The translations under genes were made by a program, and so were the position numbers. 17,075 nt of DNA from an uncultured Clostridia bacterium (GTDB lineage: Bacteria; Bacillota; Clostridia; UBA1381), in contig CAKSGG010000069.1 of the NCBI GenBank assembly GCA_934454215.1, positions 1 through 17,075 of the forward strand, written 5' to 3'. Positions 14,170-17,075 of the stretch are shown piece after piece; positions within the stretch are counted from its first letter, which is position 1; each line of letters begins with the position of its first letter. The notes below the pieces were generated by a model. That model had not been told where the DNA came from. It did not search any database and worked only from the letters and a program-made list of their open reading frames with translations.

Positions 14170-14385
14170 TTGGCGCGTTCATACAACAAACTTTGGAAAC
14201 TGATGATTGATAAAAAAATAAATAAGACTCAACTATGCAAAGCGGCAGGTATAACTACAAACGCTATGGCAAAGCTCGGTCGAGATGAAACCGTAACACA
14301 GGAAACTCTTGAGAAAATATGTGTGGTGCTCGGCTGCACCCTTGATGATATTGTGGAGATAAAACCGGATAATTCAAATATATAG
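14170..14385 (+). CDS. Small XRE-family regulator (71 aa)
   Basis: The protein is essentially a single Cro/CI-type helix-turn-helix: LWKLMIDKKINKTQLCKAAG, ITTNAMAKLGRDE, and LEKICVVLGCTLDDIVEI. The start is TTG at 14170-14172, placed by an AGGAGG site at 14156-14161. The compact form with no effector domain is common on clostridial mobile elements. It has its own promoter and palindrome, and is followed after 94 bp by the DUF4236 gene, which has a separate extended -10 promoter that it may also control. Confidence 0.88.
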   Translation: MARSYNKLWKLMIDKKINKTQLCKAAGITTNAMAKLGRDETVTQETLEKICVVLGCTLDDIVEIKPDNSNI

Positions 14386-14403
14386 TAATTATATCATTGC
14401 CAG

Positions 14404-14437
14404 AGTCCGTTTTATTGGACTATTGTCGTGGTATAAT
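14404..14437 (+). promoter_or_regulatory. Extended -10 promoter and inverted repeat for the DUF4236 gene
   Basis: TGGTATAAT (14429-14437) is an extended -10 element with no good -35 box. AGTCC (14404-14408) and GGACT (14417-14421) form an inverted repeat just upstream, a possible operator. The gene's ATG is 43 bp downstream behind AAAGGAG. Confidence 0.5.
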
Positions 14438-14479
14438 GGCTTGTATAAAAATTTATTTACTGTAAAAGGAGTGTTATAT

Positions 14480-15796
14480 ATGGGATTAAGATTTCGGAAA
14501 AGTGTAAGAATATGCAAAGGTGTAAGATTAAATTTTAATAAAAATTCTTTTGGAATAAGTGTTGGTGGTAAAGGCTACGGATATACTGTAAATTCAAAAG
14601 GCCGCAGAACGGCACATGCCGGGATCCCTGGTACAGGTCTATCATATACTGCCTCGTCAACAAAGAGAAAGCAATCCCCAAAATCTTCATCAACATCAAA
14701 AATCGTTCATACTGAAATAAAATTATCCTTGTCTGACGATGGAAAAATGAGTTTCTATTATCCTAATGGAATTGAAATAACCGATCCAAGTATGATCAAT
14801 AGGATTAAAAGAACTCCAGCTTACAAACTTGAAAAAGAGCGTATGCAAAACGAACACAATAGAAATGCATTGTATGAAATAAATGCATACAACCAACAAA
14901 ATCAGGATCTAATAAACATCTGCAAACTATCGGCAACACCAATACATGATGTCGCTTTTTATGAAAACGAATTAAACAGTCTTGTCTTAAAAGAATATGT
15001 GAAAAGAACATTCAATGTTCAGATGCCAACGCATGATACTGTATATAAAGAATTGGTAAAGGAATCAAAATCGGAAATTAAGAGTTTGGCATTTTGGACA
15101 TTGAAAAACAAACGCAAAGATTATGTTGAGAATAATATAGCGGAAAAACTTGACGAGAGAATTAGTGAATGGAAAAATAACAAACAAGTATTCGAACAGC
15201 ACGAAGATGAAGTTGAAAAAGAAGCAACAAAACGATTCAGAGAAGAATACGATAATGCAAAAACATATTTAAACAACATTATAAGCGGTGAAAAAACCTG
15301 CGTTTGTAATGATGTTGATGCTTGGCTTGAAGAAATAGAGTCACCTCTTGAATTTAATGTCGATTATGAATACAATGAATCCCATATTCTGTGGATTGAT
15401 TTGGATTTACCTGAAATAGAGGATTTCCCAAATCAAAAAGCTGTACAAATGGCTAACGGTAATAAAAAACTAAAGAATAAGACCAAACAAGAGATAAATC
15501 GTGATTATAAAAAGTATGTTTTTGGGTTGGCAATATTTCTAAGCAGCCATTTGTTTAATATTAGCCCTAAAATTTTGAAGATTGTTGTGTCAGGTTACAC
15601 ACAAAGAAGAAACAAAACAGGTGATATTAATGACGATTATGTATATTCAATAATTTTTGAAAGGGAAGTCTTAATGAATATTGATTTTGTAAATGGCGAT
15701 CCATTTGAAAATTGCATGAAATTTAAAAATCGTTGCAATTTGACGACAACAGATATATTGAAGCCTATTGAACCTTTTAGCAAAACGGAGACGTGA
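14480..15796 (+). CDS. DUF4236-domain protein (438 aa)
   Basis: The start is ATG at 14480 behind AAAGGAG (14465-14471); an upstream in-frame extension overlaps the promoter and is rejected. Residues 1-55 match DUF4236: MGLRFRKSVRICKGVRLNF, FGISVGGKGYGYTVN, and HAGIPGTGLSYTASS. This small beta domain is widespread in bacterial proteins, and its function is not established. The rest (60-438) is mostly charged and helical. It includes a coiled-coil stretch with many Lys/Glu (about 205-265) and a C-terminal region with ILWIDLDLPEIEDFPNQKA and a later IIFEREVLMN strand. No membrane segment is evident. The stop overlaps a possible GTG start of the next gene. I know no function for this architecture. 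Confidence 0.8.
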   Translation: MGLRFRKSVRICKGVRLNFNKNSFGISVGGKGYGYTVNSKGRRTAHAGIPGTGLSYTASSTKRKQSPKSSSTSKIVHTEIKLSLSDDGKMSFYYPNGIEITDPSMINRIKRTPAYKLEKERMQNEHNRNALYEINAYNQQNQDLINICKLSATPIHDVAFYENELNSLVLKEYVKRTFNVQMPTHDTVYKELVKESKSEIKSLAFWTLKNKRKDYVENNIAEKLDERISEWKNNKQVFEQHEDEVEKEATKRFREEYDNAKTYLNNIISGEKTCVCNDVDAWLEEIESPLEFNVDYEYNESHILWIDLDLPEIEDFPNQKAVQMANGNKKLKNKTKQEINRDYKKYVFGLAIFLSSHLFNISPKILKIVVSGYTQRRNKTGDINDDYVYSIIFEREVLMNIDFVNGDPFENCMKFKNRCNLTTTDILKPIEPFSKTET

Positions 15797-15801
15797 AATA
15801 T

Positions 15802-16518
15802 ATGGGATTTTTGAAAGATATTATTAACCACTTTACAAGCCCACAGCACACAAGTTTTAATAATAAAAACGGCTTTGACTTAGATGAATACGACAAATAT
15901 AACACGGAAAAAATAAGAGAATTTAAAAATAAGTATGACTTATCCAACATATCCGTTATAAACAATATACCGCCTGAAGAAGCAGGAAAGTTCCCAGACG
16001 GAGGGAAAAGTGTTGTCTATATGCCTGAACAAATTTTGAATAGACAAGCAACAGAATATAAAAAAGATAAAAAGTTTGATTTAGCAATTGCTTGTTTGAA
16101 AAAGGCAAACGAAATGTATCCGTTTTCATATTATTCATATTTAAGGGATGATTATGAGAGATTAGTTGATATGATGGTGTTAGCCGGAAAATTCGACGAA
16201 GCAAAAAAAGAACACAAAAGACTTGATATGACTATTGGCACAAAACTTTCAGAATTAAAAGTCTTGCAAAAAAACACTGTGAGTATGGGAAAAGGCTCCT
16301 TTGAAAGATATCAGAAGGAAATCATTGATCCTTATTTGGATGAATACAGCTGCCGAGAACAGTATTATTGGCTTTTAGAGAATTTAAGTGAGTTAGCCCC
16401 AAAGTCATTTAACGGATATAGACGAATGAAAAATTCAAAAACAGAAAACTACAAAAAGATAGTTGAAGCAGTTAAAAGATCAGGAAAAGAAATAGATTGT
16501 TTGAGGTTTTGGGATTAA
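15802..16518 (+). CDS. TPR-like protein of unknown function (238 aa)
   Basis: The start ATG at 15802 has ACGGAG about 11 bp upstream; a GTG at 15793 overlapping the previous stop is possible but too close to that site. The product opens MGFLKDIINHF, has a variable region, then a TPR-like helix pair (QATEYKKDKKFDLAIACLKK, ANEMYPFS, then LVDMMVLAGKFDEAKKEHKR). The C-terminal half is helical with YWLLENLSELAPKSFNGYRR. It is translationally close to the DUF4236 gene, so the two probably act together. No enzyme motif is seen. Confidence 0.72.
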   Translation: MGFLKDIINHFTSPQHTSFNNKNGFDLDEYDKYNTEKIREFKNKYDLSNISVINNIPPEEAGKFPDGGKSVVYMPEQILNRQATEYKKDKKFDLAIACLKKANEMYPFSYYSYLRDDYERLVDMMVLAGKFDEAKKEHKRLDMTIGTKLSELKVLQKNTVSMGKGSFERYQKEIIDPYLDEYSCREQYYWLLENLSELAPKSFNGYRRMKNSKTENYKKIVEAVKRSGKEIDCLRFWD

Positions 16519-16565
16519 CACTTCAAAGTGGGACTCCGCTAATATTTATATAATTTCAAATCTGT

Positions 16566-16688
16566 CTCAGCAAGCACTGAATTTGGCTATCCAAATTCGG
16601 ATGCTGCTGCGGTATTACCTTAGCAAGCATCGCCTTTGTGTCCACACGGCCTTGCCTCAGCAAGCAACGCATTTGGATATCCAAATGC
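16566..16688 (+). repeat. Array of three CTYAGCAAGC hairpin repeats
   Basis: The ten-base core CTCAGCAAGC or CTTAGCAAGC occurs at 16566-16575, 16619-16628 and 16656-16665. Each copy is followed by a small hairpin: GAATTTGG-CTAT-CCAAATTC (16579-16598), GTGT-CC-ACAC (16638-16647), and the perfect 20-bp palindrome from GCATTTGG to CCAAATGC (16669-16688). The array lies directly upstream of a mobile-element-type gene. It could be an iteron-like binding array, a transfer-origin part or a structured leader. Confidence 0.65.
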
Positions 16689-16708
16689 AGCCGCTTGTTC
16701 GGCACTTG

Positions 16709-16725
16709 TTAGGGAAAATCCCTAA
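16709..16725. repeat. Short hairpin before the last gene
   Basis: TTAGGGA (16709-16715) and TCCCTAA (16719-16725) are perfect complements around AAA. It follows the three-repeat array and precedes the next start by 23 bp, so it could influence translation or mark a nicking region. No T-run follows. Confidence 0.5.
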
Positions 16726-16747
16726 AACCCTTTGAACGGAGAATTCT

Positions 16748-17041
16748 ATGGATATAAATGAACTCAAAAAACAGCTGATTCCGTATTGGCGTGACATTTA
16801 CAATCTGCAATACGGCAACATTCTCAAGCAACTATTTGTTCGTATCAAATACAGAATATTAGGAAACCGTTTCGGAACATCGGAGATTCCGGATAATATT
16901 CTTGAAGCCATTGCTCGTACCATGCTGCCGGATATTCGCGAATTTTTCCTTTCCAAAGAGGGACAGGAGGAGTTTGCCGCTTGGAAAGCGGAATATGAAA
17001 AGAATAAGAAGAAAAGAACAAAAAGCAAAAGGCGAGGGTGA
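16748..17041 (+). CDS. Small basic-tailed mobile-element-type protein (97 aa)
   Basis: The ATG follows an ACGGAG site. The product begins MDINELKKQLIPYWRDIYNL, has a predicted helical middle (ILEAIARTMLPDIREFFL) and ends in a Lys/Arg-rich tail (KNKKKRTKSKRRG), so nucleic-acid binding is possible. I recall similar short proteins beside relaxase or transfer genes of clostridial elements but cannot name a family. The codon for its stop lies inside the terminator stem that follows, and G+C is somewhat higher than in the preceding TPR-like gene. Confidence 0.7.
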   Translation: MDINELKKQLIPYWRDIYNLQYGNILKQLFVRIKYRILGNRFGTSEIPDNILEAIARTMLPDIREFFLSKEGQEEFAAWKAEYEKNKKKRTKSKRRG

Positions 17042-17055
17042 ATCCCCCGCCTTTT
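17027..17055 (+). terminator. Intrinsic terminator overlapping the end of the last gene
   Basis: AAAAGGCG (17027-17034) with GGG (17036-17038) pairs with CCC (17044-17046) and CGCCTTTT (17048-17055), with one mismatch and loop TGAAT. A-run and T-run ends make it usable in both directions. Confidence 0.75.
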
Positions 17056-17075
17056 CGTCACTATTGATAGATTAG

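Noticed and set aside
16566..16688. CRISPR array
   Set aside because: Only a 10-base core repeats, spacing is uneven (53 and 37 bp), the following units are hairpins, and no cas gene is present.

Overview
The window looks like accessory DNA of a low-GC Gram-positive gut-type anaerobe (Clostridia, probably Oscillospiraceae/Lachnospiraceae-like). The evidence is strong AGGAGG ribosome binding sites, A/T-rich genes, TnpV and DUF6809 proteins typical of clostridial transposons and ICEs, and large serine recombinases. No rRNA, tRNA or CRISPR array was seen.

Left edge (1-1500, + strand): the decayed tail of a serine recombinase catalytic domain, a hairpin-rich stretch with a minus-strand terminator, then three tightly overlapping mobile-element genes (a 60-aa protein, TnpV, DUF6809) closed by a strong terminator.

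Centre (12614 down to 1529, - strand): one long operon-like block of ten genes behind a consensus TTGACA-17-TATAAT promoter. In order: an XRE repressor; an ImmA/IrrE-type zinc peptidase with an added membrane segment and Cys/His tail; a TPR protein; a two-TM membrane protein; a 246-aa protein of unknown function; a GrpE-like protein; a long Hsp70; an AAA+ ATPase; a membrane-anchored protein with a degenerate J-like N-terminus and a Tyr-rich tail; a protein with a PqqD/RRE-like C-terminus; and a radical SAM/SPASM enzyme. I know of no described system with this gene set. I read it as a dedicated Hsp70 chaperone machine (Hsp70, exchange factor, J-like partner, AAA+ unfoldase-like ATPase) joined to radical-SAM peptide or protein modification, under XRE/ImmA control. 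That function is inference.

The distal part of the block is damaged. The AAA gene has a one-base deletion in the Walker A P-loop and a precise 276-bp in-frame insertion that, on the other strand, encodes a piece of an MMPL/RND-type transporter. The RRE-like gene and the radical SAM gene each have an apparent one-base deletion, and the radical SAM gene also has an in-frame TGA. The proximal genes and the 636-aa J-like gene are open.

Right part (12620-17075): a non-coding stretch with an orphan terminator and small palindromes; a C-terminally truncated serine recombinase on the - strand; then a + strand group of a small XRE regulator with promoter and operator-like palindrome, a DUF4236-domain protein and a TPR-like protein. 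After this come an array of three hairpin repeats sharing CTYAGCAAGC, and a 97-aa mobile-element-type protein with a terminator. Mobile-element genes on both sides suggest the chaperone/radical-SAM block is cargo.
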